NCBI RefSeq assembly: GCF_003054055.1
Contig: NZ_QBKI01000006.1
Location: 124,001-188,000, forward strand
Length of the DNA stretch: 64,000 nucleotides
Direction of reading: 5' to 3'
Source: Pontibacter mucosus
GTDB lineage: Bacteria; Bacteroidota; Bacteroidia; Cytophagales; Hymenobacteraceae
Each line of letters begins with the position of its first letter. Within the stretch, counting starts at the first letter, position 1. The position numbers and the translations under genes are program-made. Of this stretch, positions 35,935 to 44,380 are shown piece by piece. The notes beneath the pieces were generated by a model. It worked only from the letters and a program-made list of their open reading frames with translations, was not told the DNA's origin and did not search any database.

Positions 35935-36708
35935 TTAGTTAACAAAGTTGTAGTCGTAAAACATCTTCACCCGCTCATCATCCGAGTTGAACACTTCCTC
36001 AAAAGTGCCCTGCCGCTGAAACTGCCCATCCAGCAGCATCACCACGCGGTCGCCCACGGCGCGGGCGCAGGTAAGGTCGTGGGTGATGATGATGGAGGAG
36101 GTATTGAAACGCTCCTGCACGTCGTTTATCAACGCATTGATCTCGATACACGTAATCGGGTCGAGGCCGGCGGTGGGCTCGTCGTAGAGCATGATCTCCG
36201 GCTTAAGGATAAGCGTGCGGGCAATGCCGATGCGCTTGCGCTGTCCGCCGGAAAGCTCAGAAGGCATCTGGTTGATGGCCTGCAGCAGCCCCACGCCGTC
36301 CAGTACGAAGTGAATTCGCTGGTCCCGCTCTGCTTTGGTGAGCGACTTGGAGTTGCGGATAAGCGGGAACTCCAGGTTCTCATACACGGTCATACTATCA
36401 TACAAGGCGCTGTTCTGAAACGAGAAGCCTACTTTCAGGCGAAGCTGCTCCAGCCCTTTGGTCGACAGCTTGTCCACTTCCTGGCCCAGTACCTTCACCA
36501 GGCCCTCATCGGGAGTGAGCAAACCGGAAATGATTTTAATCAGAACGGACTTACCCGTTCCTGATCGGCCCAGCACCACCAGGTTCTCGCCCTGGTAGAG
36601 GTCCAGATCCACGCCCTTCAGTACCTCGAAATCATCAAAGGCCTTTTTAAGCCCCCTGATCTCGATTACCTTGTTATCGTAATTTATGTTCGGATTGATC
36701 TTCTTCAT
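35935..36708 (-). CDS. mlaF: Mla-type ABC transporter ATPase
   Basis: A 257-residue ABC ATPase: Walker A GRSGTGKS (about 48-55), signature LSGGQRKR, Walker B IMLYDEPTAGLD and a switch His in IIITHD. The SGTGKSVLIK Walker A variant is usual in MlaF/Ttg2A. It energises lipid transport with the permease upstream and the MCE protein downstream, both on the same strand with 9-base spacers, making this an operon. Direction of transport (retrograde or anterograde) is not settled for the family. Confidence 0.93.
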   Translation of the reverse strand: MKKINPNINYDNKVIEIRGLKKAFDDFEVLKGVDLDLYQGENLVVLGRSGTGKSVLIKIISGLLTPDEGLVKVLGQEVDKLSTKGLEQLRLKVGFSFQNSALYDSMTVYENLEFPLIRNSKSLTKAERDQRIHFVLDGVGLLQAINQMPSELSGGQRKRIGIARTLILKPEIMLYDEPTAGLDPITCIEINALINDVQERFNTSSIIITHDLTCARAVGDRVVMLLDGQFQRQGTFEEVFNSDDERVKMFYDYNFVN

Positions 36709-36717
36709 ACGTTCTGC

Positions 36718-37533
36718 TTACATGGCCCGGAACAGGTTAATCACCTGCAGCGACAACAACTCCTCTATGAAGACCAGGAACATGGCCGTTACCACCGATG
36801 AGTTCGCCGCCTTGCCTACGCCCTCCGTCCCCTTAGACGAATAATACCCCTTGTAGCAGCCCACCATGCCTATCGTGAAACCGAAAATAAAGGTCTTGAT
36901 GATGGAGGAGAAGATATCGAGGAAGGAAATGGCCTCAAACACCTGCGTGATGTAGGTCGTAAAGCTTGTCAGTTCGTTCTGGTTCACGTTGAGGTAGGCG
37001 CCCATCAGGGATACAAAAACGGTGTAGATCATCAGCGCCGGCACCATGAAGGTAGTAGCCAGCACACGCGTCACCACCAGGTAGTTAAAGGGGTTGGTGG
37101 CAGACACCTCCATGGCATCAATCTGCTCGGTCACGCGCATCGACCCCAACTCTGCTCCGATGGCCGATCCCACACGGCCGGCGGCGATAATGGCCGTTAC
37201 CAGCGGGGCCAGTGCCCGCACAATGGCAATGGAAACGAGCGAGGGCAGCCAGGAGGTGGCCCCAAACTCAGACAGCGACGGCCTGGATTGGTTGGTGAAC
37301 ACAATACCGATGATGAAACCGGTAAGCGAGATGAGCGGTAGCGACCGGACACCTACCTCATAGCATTGGCGCACCACCTCCTTAAACTCGTAAGGTGGCA
37401 CAAACACCTCCTTAAAAAACCGGACATGGAAAGCGTAGATCTTGTACAGCTCCAGAAAAATGCGGTCTATGCGCCGTGATACAAAGTAATTTCGCTTCCT
37501 GCCAGTCCCGGCATTATTATCTTTTAACTCCAT
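36718..37533 (-). CDS. mlaE: MlaE-type ABC transporter permease
   Basis: A 271-residue integral membrane permease with an N-terminal amphipathic region (RRIDRIFLELYKIYAFH) and about five membrane helices. Conserved permease segment LPLISLTGFIIGIVFTNQS and RVGSAIGAELGSMRVTEQIDAMEVSATNP, the E-D-A-M motif that contacts the ATPase. First gene of the mlaEFD operon, whose promoter must lie in the 266-base gap before it. Confidence 0.93.
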   Translation of the reverse strand: MELKDNNAGTGRKRNYFVSRRIDRIFLELYKIYAFHVRFFKEVFVPPYEFKEVVRQCYEVGVRSLPLISLTGFIIGIVFTNQSRPSLSEFGATSWLPSLVSIAIVRALAPLVTAIIAAGRVGSAIGAELGSMRVTEQIDAMEVSATNPFNYLVVTRVLATTFMVPALMIYTVFVSLMGAYLNVNQNELTSFTTYITQVFEAISFLDIFSSIIKTFIFGFTIGMVGCYKGYYSSKGTEGVGKAANSSVVTAMFLVFIEELLSLQVINLFRAM

Positions 37534-37799
37534 TAAGGTCTGTATCCAGTATGTATCTTAAAGCCACCCGGGCTGCAAACGAGCAGCTAAATTAAGTATT
37601 TTTAGTCTGTAGAGGATGGTAAAATCAGATATTCTTCGATTTTAGCTATTCCTATACGCCATTTATCCCAAACTGTGTTTTTGGCTCGCTTGTTTAAGTT
37701 AAGGAATCTTTTTTCAGGGATGCACCCTGCCTGGCTTTATACTTTAAGCAGCTTGCGCGCGCTCTTGCCCGTACACGGTTAAAAACCAAGTATAAATCT

Positions 37800-38339
37800 A
37801 TGGAAACAACGTATAAAGCGCTTGCGATGGGAGCCCTGGCAGGCATGCGCAGCTTATCGGCACCGGCGTTACTGAGCAGGGCCTTGCTGGATAAACAGAA
37901 CACTAACTTGTCGGGCACACCTTTCAGGTTTCTGCAGCACAGGTATGTGGCCAACACGCTCACCGGGCTTGCCGCCACCGAGCTGCTGGGCGATAAGCTG
38001 CCCATAGCCCCTGACCGGATTGAAACGCCCTCCCTGCTGATGCGGGCAGCCTCCGGGGCGGCAGTAGGCGCTGCTGTATTCGCTGGCCGACATAAAAGTA
38101 TGGCCGAGGGTGCCGCGCTGGGTGCGGTGGCAGCCGTGGCGGCCACGTATGCCAGTTTTTACCTCCGTAAGTTTCTCTGCGAGAAGACCGGCATCGCCGA
38201 CCCTGTTTTCGGAGCCCTGGAGGATGTGCTTGTGGTTGCCAGTGGACTGAAGGCTGCCAAAGCGTATGCCGCTCTATACTTTATACTTAAAAACTGCCGC
38301 CGCACCCACACGTATGGCAAACGCCTGCACCAGCGTTAG
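37800..38339 (+). CDS. DUF4126 membrane protein
   Basis: A 179-residue small membrane protein of the DUF4126 type: METTYKALAMGALAGMRSLS at the start, an Ala/Gly-rich middle (GAAVGAAVFAGRHKSMAEGAALGAVAAVAATYASF) and a C-terminal LEDVLVVASGLKAA helix. The pattern suggests three to four membrane-associated helices. Function unknown; the family is frequent in Bacteroidota and Actinobacteria. The final ~15 residues (NCRRTHTYGKRLHQR) are basic and unconserved. Transcribed divergently from mlaE. Confidence 0.8.
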   Translation: METTYKALAMGALAGMRSLSAPALLSRALLDKQNTNLSGTPFRFLQHRYVANTLTGLAATELLGDKLPIAPDRIETPSLLMRAASGAAVGAAVFAGRHKSMAEGAALGAVAAVAATYASFYLRKFLCEKTGIADPVFGALEDVLVVASGLKAAKAYAALYFILKNCRRTHTYGKRLHQR

Positions 38340-38418
38340 ATTTGGTGTAAATGTATAAGGGCCGCCTTGACTGGAGGCTGCGAAATAGCTATACTTAACC
38401 TGATTTTAAAAGAAGACT

Positions 38419-39585
38419 ATGCCCAAAATTCTGATCATAGACGACGAAAGGGCCATCCGAAGCACCCTGAAGGAGATCCTGGAGTTCGAGAACTATAATG
38501 TGGACGAAGCCGAGGACGGCGAGAAAGGCCTGCAACTGCTCGGCAAGTCCAAGTATGACGTGGTGCTCTGCGACATTAAAATGCCTGGCATGGACGGCAT
38601 CGAGGTGCTGGAGAAAGCCATGGAGATGACGCCCGACACGCCATTTATCATGGTATCGGCCCACGGCACGATTGACACGGCCGTGGAGGCCACTAAAAAA
38701 GGCGCCTACGACTTTCTGCAGAAACCACCTGATTTGAATCGCCTGCTGGTGACTGTGCGCAACGCCCTCGACAAGTCAAACCTGGTAACGGAGACGAAAA
38801 TCCTCAAAAAGAAGATCTCTAAGACGTACGAGATGGTGGGCTCTTCGCCTGCCCTCACCCGCGTGAAGCAAGCGATTGAAAAGGTAGCTCCCACCGATGC
38901 CCGCGTGCTGATTACCGGCCCAAACGGGTCGGGCAAGGAACTGGTGGCGCGCGCCATTCACGAGCACAGCAACCGTTCCCAAGGTCCGCTGATTGAGGTA
39001 AACTGCGCCGCCATCCCTAGCGAGCTGATCGAGAGTGAGCTGTTCGGCCACGAGAAAGGCTCTTTTACCTCGGCGGTAAAGCAGCGCATCGGCAAGTTTG
39101 AGCAGGCCAACGGCGGCACGCTATTCCTGGATGAGGTCGGCGATATGAGTTTATCGGCTCAGGCCAAGGTGCTGCGTGCCCTGCAGGAGCACAAGATTAC
39201 CCGCGTGGGTGGCGACAAGGACATTCAGGTGGATGTGCGCGTAGTGGCGGCCACCAACAAGAACTTGCTGGAGGAGATCGAGGCCCGCAACTTCCGCGAG
39301 GACCTGTACCACCGCCTGGGAGTTATCCTGATCCACGTGCCCCCGCTGAACGAGCGGCGCGAGGATATTCCGGACCTGGTGCAGAAGTTCCTCAACGACA
39401 TCGCCAACGACTACGGCAATAAGCCAAAGGCCATCACACCGGAGGCCTTGCAGTATCTGCAGGAACTCGACTGGCGCGGCAACGTGCGCGAGTTGCGCAA
39501 CGTGGTGGAGCGCCTGGTGATTATGAGCGGCCCGGAAATTACCGCGGAAGACGCCAGGGCGTATGCCAGGCCAGTGGTTGCGTAG
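38419..39585 (+). CDS. Sigma-54-type response regulator without DNA-binding domain
   Basis: A 388-residue NtrC-like regulator. Receiver domain 1-120 with phospho-acceptor Asp52 (VVLCDIKMPGMDG) and Lys102 (LQKPP). AAA+ domain about 140-375: Walker A GPNGSGKE (167-174), Walker B GTLFLDEVGD (233-242), sensor and Arg-finger segments NFREDLYHRLGV and WRGNVRELRNVVERLV. Two departures from true sigma-54 activators: the GAFTGA loop reads GSFTSA (214-219), and the chain ends at 388 without a Fis-type helix-turn-helix. It may not bind DNA or may act on a different partner; similar truncated forms exist elsewhere in Bacteroidota. Followed by a strong terminator. Confidence 0.88.
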   Translation: MPKILIIDDERAIRSTLKEILEFENYNVDEAEDGEKGLQLLGKSKYDVVLCDIKMPGMDGIEVLEKAMEMTPDTPFIMVSAHGTIDTAVEATKKGAYDFLQKPPDLNRLLVTVRNALDKSNLVTETKILKKKISKTYEMVGSSPALTRVKQAIEKVAPTDARVLITGPNGSGKELVARAIHEHSNRSQGPLIEVNCAAIPSELIESELFGHEKGSFTSAVKQRIGKFEQANGGTLFLDEVGDMSLSAQAKVLRALQEHKITRVGGDKDIQVDVRVVAATNKNLLEEIEARNFREDLYHRLGVILIHVPPLNERREDIPDLVQKFLNDIANDYGNKPKAITPEALQYLQELDWRGNVRELRNVVERLVIMSGPEITAEDARAYARPVVA

Positions 39586-39613
39586 TACTTATAAAGTATG
39601 ATTTGCTGAAGAG

Positions 39614-39643
39614 GCCCCGGTAATGTTCTACCGGGGCTTTTTT
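39614..39643 (+). terminator. Terminator after the response regulator
   Basis: GCCCCGGTA (39614-39622) pairs with TACCGGGGC (39629-39637), loop ATGTTC, followed by six T residues and then a TATACTT motif. Confidence 0.9.
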
Positions 39644-39769
39644 ATACTTGGCATTTGAGAGGTGTTTAATTGGTAAGAAAAATTTATCAGAAGTATAAAT
39701 TGCGTAGAGTAGTCTCTTTTTTCTGTGCCTGCTTTAGTGGTTATATATTTCGCTAACATATTTTGTGGT

Positions 39770-40440
39770 ACCTGGTCCAACCACCCCTACCCCTCCTTGT
39801 CCAAGGAGGGGAGCTTGTGATTACTGATGATGAAGTATGAGTTTCATAGTTGCGGGTATCATGCGGACAGGTCGGACCTGTCCCTACAAGTGTAAACTCG
39901 GCCCTAGCCCCTCTCTGCACACGATTATCATCCCCCTGCCCCTCCAAGGAAGCAGGGTTGTAAAGTTCTACAGAAACTGTCCCCTTGAGGACAAGTGAGA
40001 CAAGAGTCGAAACTTGCGACCAGAGGTCTATAGGGGTGTTTACTTTTAGCAAAAACTTTTACCACTGGCTTTACACCCCTGTAGTCCCCTCAAGGGGACA
40101 GTCTATACCTGTTGCATAGCAAAGACAGCGGCTATCGAACCTGTTCCCAGCCTTTGGGTTGAGCGCCTTCTAGATTTCCGGTGCCGCTGTGGCGGCATTG
40201 CGACGCAGGAGCAAAGGAAATGTAGACAGCGCGATGCCCTTATCGAGGGCCCCTACCCCCAAGGCGAGGCCTCTCGGCCTTGAGGGAGCCAAAGCTTGAG
40301 ATGAAACGATGGGTATGTAAGTCTGGAGGATGAACAGAGGCTAGAAAAGATAGCTTGGTTCAGGCCGCGGGAAGCGGTAGCTAGGAAAGTATAAACTGGT
40401 AAGTATAAAAGTATAGCTCAAGTCTAAAAGTATAGCTAAA
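39770..40440 (+). repeat. Composite intergenic repeat, copy R4
   Basis: Fills most of the 1028-base gap 39586-40613. It contains the pyrimidine segment, a 19-base shortened form of the palindrome (39865-39883, missing the central CG), and a core at about 40110-40388. H1 is TGCCGC-TGTG-GCGGCA (40182-40197), H2 is AGGCC-TCTC-GGCCT (40267-40280). Between them is an insert shared only with copy R6 that itself forms GCCCT-TATCG-AGGGC (40236-40250). AAGTATA motifs follow from 40386. Confidence 0.85.
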
Positions 40441-40464
40441 GTATAAGGTATGGCTTTTCAAGCC

Positions 40465-40535
40465 TGTTGGGTTGCTCTGTCCCGAAGTATTTCGGGGAAA
40501 CCCAACATCATAGGTAGGCACGGGTTGCAAACCCG
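40465..40535 (+). repeat. Nested palindromic repeat, G-type copy 2
   Basis: TGTTGGGTT (40465-40473) pairs with AACCCAACA (40499-40507), enclosing CCCGAAGTATTTCGGG. A second palindrome CGGGTTGCAAACCCG follows at 40521-40535, identical to 16994-17008. The AAGTAT motif lies in the loop of the inner hairpin. Confidence 0.7.
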
Positions 40536-40613
40536 CGCCAGCGATAGGAGATGATATCAAGTATAGATCAAGTATAAATCCGCAAGTAAGCTTACACTTG
40601 CCACAAGAACCCC

Positions 40614-41528
40614 CTACTTCCGCTTCAACAGACAGCAGTTTTTATACTTTTCGCCGCTGCCACACGGGCAAGGCTCGTTGCGGCCGAGGCGCTTGCCGTG
40701 CGGGTTTAGCAGCTCCCTGAAATTAATGCGGAAACGCCGTTTCGGGTTTTGCTGAAAGATTTGCGTGAGCAGTTCATATAGCCGTGGGTGCTTCTCAGCC
40801 AGCTGGCCGGGTTTTTCGAAAAAGTATTCTGTGACTACGGCAAAGAACTCAGCCTCGCTGGTGGCGCCGTAGTCGTCGATATCCGATTTGCCCTGGAGAA
40901 TCTTCTGGATCTTACGGTACATCAGCTCCTGCCATGGCTGCACCAGTTTCGCTGGCAGGTAGGCGGTGGGTGTGCCGTCTATTTCGCCATCTGCCTGGTC
41001 AAGCATGTGCGCAAACTCATGGATGCCCACATTTTTCCGGTCTGCCATGTCCCGGAAGCCTTGCTCCAGGGCCGGCTTGGAGAGGGTAACGTAGTGGTCG
41101 TTCTGAAAGGGATTTACGCGGCCCAGCACCTCACTAACGACCTCGCTTTTCTCATCTTTATACTTTTGTATACTTCCCGGAAACACCAGCACCTCGCCCA
41201 GGTTGCGGTACTCCCAATCGCGGAAGCCGAAGATGGGGATGATGGCACTGGCGGCGACCAGCACCTTCGTCAGGTCGTCAATCTCCACATCGATACCCGT
41301 GATGCGCTTCTCGGACAGGAACAGCTGAACCATTTTTTCAAAGCGCTGCTTCTCCTCGTCGGTCTTTAAAGTATGGTAAAAGCCTACGCGGTTTTGCAGG
41401 ATGTTTCGCCACTCCACCGGAAAATCGGTTGCCAGCACCTGCCTGCGGTGCCGTTCGCTCCGGGTGGCCCAGCGGTAAAAAACGAACCCGACAACGGCTA
41501 CGAAAAGTATAAAGGCAAGATATCCCAT
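40614..41528 (-). CDS. MtfA-like zinc peptidase with SEC-C tail
   Basis: A 304-residue protein: one N-terminal membrane helix (1-20, GYLAFILFVAVVGFVFY), an MtfA-type metallopeptidase domain with HEFAH (His170, Glu171, His174) and a likely third ligand in TSEAEFFAV, and a C-terminal SEC-C zinc-binding motif LGRNEPCPCGSGEKYKNCC near 281-299. E. coli MtfA lacks both extensions; there it titrates the glucose repressor Mlc. Target unknown here. The SEC-C tail may bind nucleic acid or ribosomes. It lies 22 bases downstream of the LuxE-like gene on the same strand, so an operon is possible. Confidence 0.88.
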   Translation of the reverse strand: MGYLAFILFVAVVGFVFYRWATRSERHRRQVLATDFPVEWRNILQNRVGFYHTLKTDEEKQRFEKMVQLFLSEKRITGIDVEIDDLTKVLVAASAIIPIFGFRDWEYRNLGEVLVFPGSIQKYKDEKSEVVSEVLGRVNPFQNDHYVTLSKPALEQGFRDMADRKNVGIHEFAHMLDQADGEIDGTPTAYLPAKLVQPWQELMYRKIQKILQGKSDIDDYGATSEAEFFAVVTEYFFEKPGQLAEKHPRLYELLTQIFQQNPKRRFRINFRELLNPHGKRLGRNEPCPCGSGEKYKNCCLLKRK

Positions 41529-41550
41529 GGGTGCGGTTTATACTTTATAC

Positions 41551-42561
41551 TTAGCTCAAGAGCAGGTTACAGCCCCGGATATCGGAATTATCGAAGCGGC
41601 CCAGCACCTCGAAGCTGCCGTCCGGGTGCAGGCGGCCAATGTCCTTTGTCTCGATAAAAGCACAGGAGTCCACGTTGGCCAGGTCTACGACGTTTATGCC
41701 GCCGCTGCTGCGGGTGCTGTTGCTCATATCGAAGGGATCGTTGAGGTCGCGGAGCAGGATGCGCATGGTGTAGCCGGGCCAGAAAATGCCCTCGCCTTTG
41801 GAGTAGCCCTGTGAGAGCAACTCCGTCATGCCATACTCGGAGTGGATGGAAGGCACATTAAAGCCTTTTGTGAGCTGGGCGTGCAGCTCCTCCCGAATCA
41901 TCTCGCGCCGGCGCCCCTTCATGCCACCGGTTTCCATCACGGTGACGCCTGCAAAATCCTCCTGCCCTTTCAGCTCCTCCGCCAGATCCAGCAACGCATA
42001 AGACACGCCCATCAGCAGCACTTTTTTGCCTCTTGCCCTGGCCTGCCGCAGCGCCTGCAGCAGTTGGGCATGGTTGCGCAGGTAAAAGCCTTCCTCCTCT
42101 TGCCCGGACCGTTTTATGAAATGGTCTACCATCGCTACCAGCGACGAACCGCCCTGCTCCAGGTACGACGGCAGCAAGGCCAGCACCACATAGTCCTGCA
42201 GCGGACCGTAAAAGCTTTCGAATATACGCTCTGATACCCGGTGGTACAGTTCCAGGCTGGAAACAAGGTGGCGGCTGCGCGCCTGCAGGGTGGTACCGCT
42301 GCTATAGAAAACGGTCTCTGGTGAGAAGGTGCCGGTTACGACTTCCTGCTCTTTAAAGAACTCAATCGGCAGAAACGGAATCTGCTCCAGCGCCTGTACC
42401 TCCTCCGGATTTACGTGCAGGTTTTGCAGGTAATTTTTGTAGATAAGGTTGTGCTGCGCCTGGAAACGGAACAGCGCCAAAGCCGTAGAAAGAAAGTCGA
42501 ACGGTTGCGGCTGAGCCAATAAACTGGCATGCTGGGTCTTAAATTCCATTGAATACAACAA
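41551..42561 (-). CDS. LuxE/PaaK-like acyl-protein synthetase
   Basis: A 336-residue protein of the LuxE/acyl-protein synthetase group, related to PaaK-type adenylating enzymes. Family features: PFLPIEFFKEQEVVTG, YSSGTTLQARSRH (an AMP-binding-like P-loop), LALLPSYLEQGGSSLVAMVDHF, and HSEYGMTELLSQGYSKGEG. In luminous bacteria LuxE activates fatty acids; the Bacteroidota copies have no known acyl target. Either Met1 or Met5 could be the start (MLYSMEFKTQ). The lipoprotein gene 57 bases upstream is transcribed divergently, an arrangement seen repeatedly in this phylum. Confidence 0.85.
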   Translation of the reverse strand: MLYSMEFKTQHASLLAQPQPFDFLSTALALFRFQAQHNLIYKNYLQNLHVNPEEVQALEQIPFLPIEFFKEQEVVTGTFSPETVFYSSGTTLQARSRHLVSSLELYHRVSERIFESFYGPLQDYVVLALLPSYLEQGGSSLVAMVDHFIKRSGQEEEGFYLRNHAQLLQALRQARARGKKVLLMGVSYALLDLAEELKGQEDFAGVTVMETGGMKGRRREMIREELHAQLTKGFNVPSIHSEYGMTELLSQGYSKGEGIFWPGYTMRILLRDLNDPFDMSNSTRSSGGINVVDLANVDSCAFIETKDIGRLHPDGSFEVLGRFDNSDIRGCNLLLS

Positions 42562-42618
42562 TTGCTATATTTCCTGCGTTTGATTTAGTAAATTTAGCTT
42601 CATTTTCTGATACTCCAC

Positions 42619-43161
42619 ATGAAATACATGCTAAAGTATAGCCTCCTGCTGCTGGTGTTGGCATTTGCCCTGGGCAGCTGCCGCGAAGAACCTAACTACA
42701 GCGACATACCTGCCATTACGTTCGACAGGGTGGAACAGTATACTTATACTAAGAACCGGGTGGTTTTCGATTCGCTGGTGGTGGTGGTGGACTATCAGGA
42801 TGGCGACGGCGACCTGGGCCTGAGCCGCGGCGATAACGGCTCGCAAACCGGCCCCGACTTTGAACCTCCCTTCAACCCAGGCTCTCAGTACTTCGACAAC
42901 TTCATCGTGAACCTACAGGTGAAGCGTGGGAACACCTACGAGCCCAGCTTTGTCAACTTCAACGGCCGTTTTCCGAGGCTATCCGGCGATGAAAAGCCGG
43001 AGGCACTGGAGGGCGAAATCCGCTACACCATTACCAGCTTCACCACCGAAAGCTACCCCTTCCGCGACACCGTTCGCTTCGAGGTCTTCATCTACGACCG
43101 CGCCCTGAACAAGAGCAACGTGGTGTATACCGACGATGTAATCCTGTACCAGGGGCAATAG
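42619..43161 (+). CDS. Hypothetical lipoprotein, 180 residues
   Basis: A secreted lipoprotein: signal LKYSLLLLVLAFALGSC with a lipobox LGSC (Cys21). The body is beta-rich (FDRVEQYTYTKNRVVFDSLVV) with a conserved acidic DYQDGDGDLGLSRGD and a Ca-binding look, and ends VYTDDVILYQGQ. Start could be Met1 or Met4. Family not recognised beyond common Bacteroidota lipoproteins of this size. It is the last GC-rich gene before the AT-rich cassette region. Confidence 0.75.
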   Translation: MKYMLKYSLLLLVLAFALGSCREEPNYSDIPAITFDRVEQYTYTKNRVVFDSLVVVVDYQDGDGDLGLSRGDNGSQTGPDFEPPFNPGSQYFDNFIVNLQVKRGNTYEPSFVNFNGRFPRLSGDEKPEALEGEIRYTITSFTTESYPFRDTVRFEVFIYDRALNKSNVVYTDDVILYQGQ

Positions 43162-43182
43162 CTTCTCAGGCTAACCTACTTC

Positions 43183-43230
43183 GCACATAGTGCAGATAAG
43201 CGTAGGTTTACGTTTATCTGGTAGTTGTGC
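43183..43230 (+). repeat. attC-like hairpin upstream of cassette 1
   Basis: A 48-base imperfect inverted repeat: GCACATA, spacer, CAGATAAGCG, loop TAGGTTTA, CGTTTATCTG, spacer, GTTGTGC. The two arms match at 14 of 20 positions and the outer ends resemble attC R boxes. The 3' box GTTGTGC (43224-43230) is the exact reverse complement of GCACAAC at 43884-43890, as expected if cassette 1 begins here. Shorter than typical attC sites, so the assignment is tentative. Confidence 0.45.
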
Positions 43231-43242
43231 AACAATTGAAAC

Positions 43243-43872
43243 ATGAAAAAGCTGCTATTTATATTGTTGTTAACTTTTCTTTCTGAATCTGTTAAATCAC
43301 AGAGTTATCAGACAAAAGAAGTTATTGAAAAAGCAGAATCATATTTGAAATTGGCTGTAGGTGATGAGCTATCTAAGTACTTTCAGCTTGACCCAAATTC
43401 TTATTACGAGTACAAAACCAGATTAGGAAGAAAGAATTGGAGAAGTATAAACAAGGGCAGCAAAACAAAAGGTAACTTTGTGAACGGGAAAAATATAAGG
43501 TTTACCTTAAAACATCCTGAATTTCCATACCCTACTACCGTTACTGTTCCTCTAACATCTGATTTAAGTTTAGAATCTAAAATTAACTTGGAGAGAATCC
43601 CTGATTTCCTGCTGGATGGCAGAGAATCTGATTGGTTAAGCGTTGGCCAAATTGATAGTATCATAAACAAGCAGAATTTAAAGGTAGCAAAAGAGAAGCC
43701 GAGAAAGTATTTAGAGTATTATATTAAAGAAAAGAAGTACTATTGGGCAGTCATAAATACGCTCAAAGAAGAAAAATGCTCTTCTGATGTAGAGATTCTT
43801 AATATAAATCCAAAATCTGGAGAAATTTTAAAACATTCTGAAGAAACGCTCTTTGTATTGCACTGTTATTGA
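43243..43872 (+). CDS. Hypothetical exported protein in AT-rich cassette-like cluster (cassette 1)
   Basis: A 209-residue protein with a signal peptide (MKKLLFILLLTFLSESVKSQ, cleavage near 20). The body is basic and AT-codon-rich (about 35% GC against about 54% outside), with no recognised domain; it contains YQTKEVIEKAESYLKLA and ends ETLFVLHC(Y). The TGA stop lies 12 bases before the attC-like R box at 43884. Codon use unlike its GC-rich neighbours supports acquisition from elsewhere. Function unknown; exported, so possibly envelope-associated. Confidence 0.7.
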   Translation: MKKLLFILLLTFLSESVKSQSYQTKEVIEKAESYLKLAVGDELSKYFQLDPNSYYEYKTRLGRKNWRSINKGSKTKGNFVNGKNIRFTLKHPEFPYPTTVTVPLTSDLSLESKINLERIPDFLLDGRESDWLSVGQIDSIINKQNLKVAKEKPRKYLEYYIKEKKYYWAVINTLKEEKCSSDVEILNINPKSGEILKHSEETLFVLHCY

Positions 43873-43883
43873 AGAAAATCGAT

Positions 43884-43949
43884 GCACAACCAAGTATAGC
43901 AGTTATGCTTCGGCTACGCCTTACCATCTGCTATACCAGACCGTTAGGC
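43884..43949 (+). repeat. attC-like recombination site, cassette 1/2 junction
   Basis: A 66-base structure: outer box GCACAAC (43884-43890), spacer, perfect inner inverted repeat GTATAGCAG / CTGCTATAC, variable central region with a GGC-TAC-GCC mini-hairpin, and 3' outer box GTTAGGC (43943-43949), which matches the canonical GTTRRRY. The next gene starts 15 bases downstream and the previous gene stops 12 bases upstream, the layout of an integron attC site. Confidence 0.6.
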
Positions 43950-43963
43950 TTCAATTTAAGTAT

Positions 43964-44380
43964 TTGAAAAAGACATTAAATATACTTGCAACAAATTGGG
44001 TTCATTTGGTTGGATTCTACATCACAACCTATGTAAGTATAGCTCTCTTCAAACTACTAGGTGTTCCACACTATGGTGGTGGGAGTTGGATTCAAACTCT
44101 TCTGCTAAGTTTAGTCTCAATTCCGTTTCTGTTCTTTACTTACGGACTAAAAATCATAGTGGGGTTCTTTGGAGTCTTAGTTTTACTAGACCTGATTGGG
44201 TTTAGGTTTACTAAATCCAGTATTAGAACTATTCTTCTTGTAGAGTGGCTATTAATTATTCCTATATTCATCGGTTGGGCTTTTGAGTATGAATACTGGC
44301 TTTGGATAACTTTAGCCTTATCGTTTTTAGTGACCCAATATTGGAGGGAACAGAAATTAAAAAGAATAATCGTAGTCTAA
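43964..44380 (+). CDS. Hypothetical membrane protein in cassette-like cluster (cassette 2)
   Basis: A 138-residue integral membrane protein. A longer frame starting at 43853 runs through the attC-like site and overlaps the upstream gene, so the TTG at 43964 (reading KKTLNILATNWVHLVGFYIT) is taken as the start. About four membrane helices (VHLVGFYITTYVSIALFKLL, TLLLSLVSIPFLFFTY, LKIIVGFFGVLVLLDLIG, LVEWLLIIPIFIGWAFEY). The TAA stop (44378-44380) lies inside the following R box GTCTAAC, as is usual for integron cassettes. Codon use is AT-rich. Function unknown. Confidence 0.65.
   Translation: MKKTLNILATNWVHLVGFYITTYVSIALFKLLGVPHYGGGSWIQTLLLSLVSIPFLFFTYGLKIIVGFFGVLVLLDLIGFRFTKSSIRTILLVEWLLIIPIFIGWAFEYEYWLWITLALSFLVTQYWREQKLKRIIVV

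Noticed and set aside
43853..44380. 175-residue frame that begins inside the cassette 1 gene and continues through the attC-like site
   Set aside because: The first 37 codons overlap the upstream gene and the recombination site; the membrane protein proper starts at the TTG at 43964.
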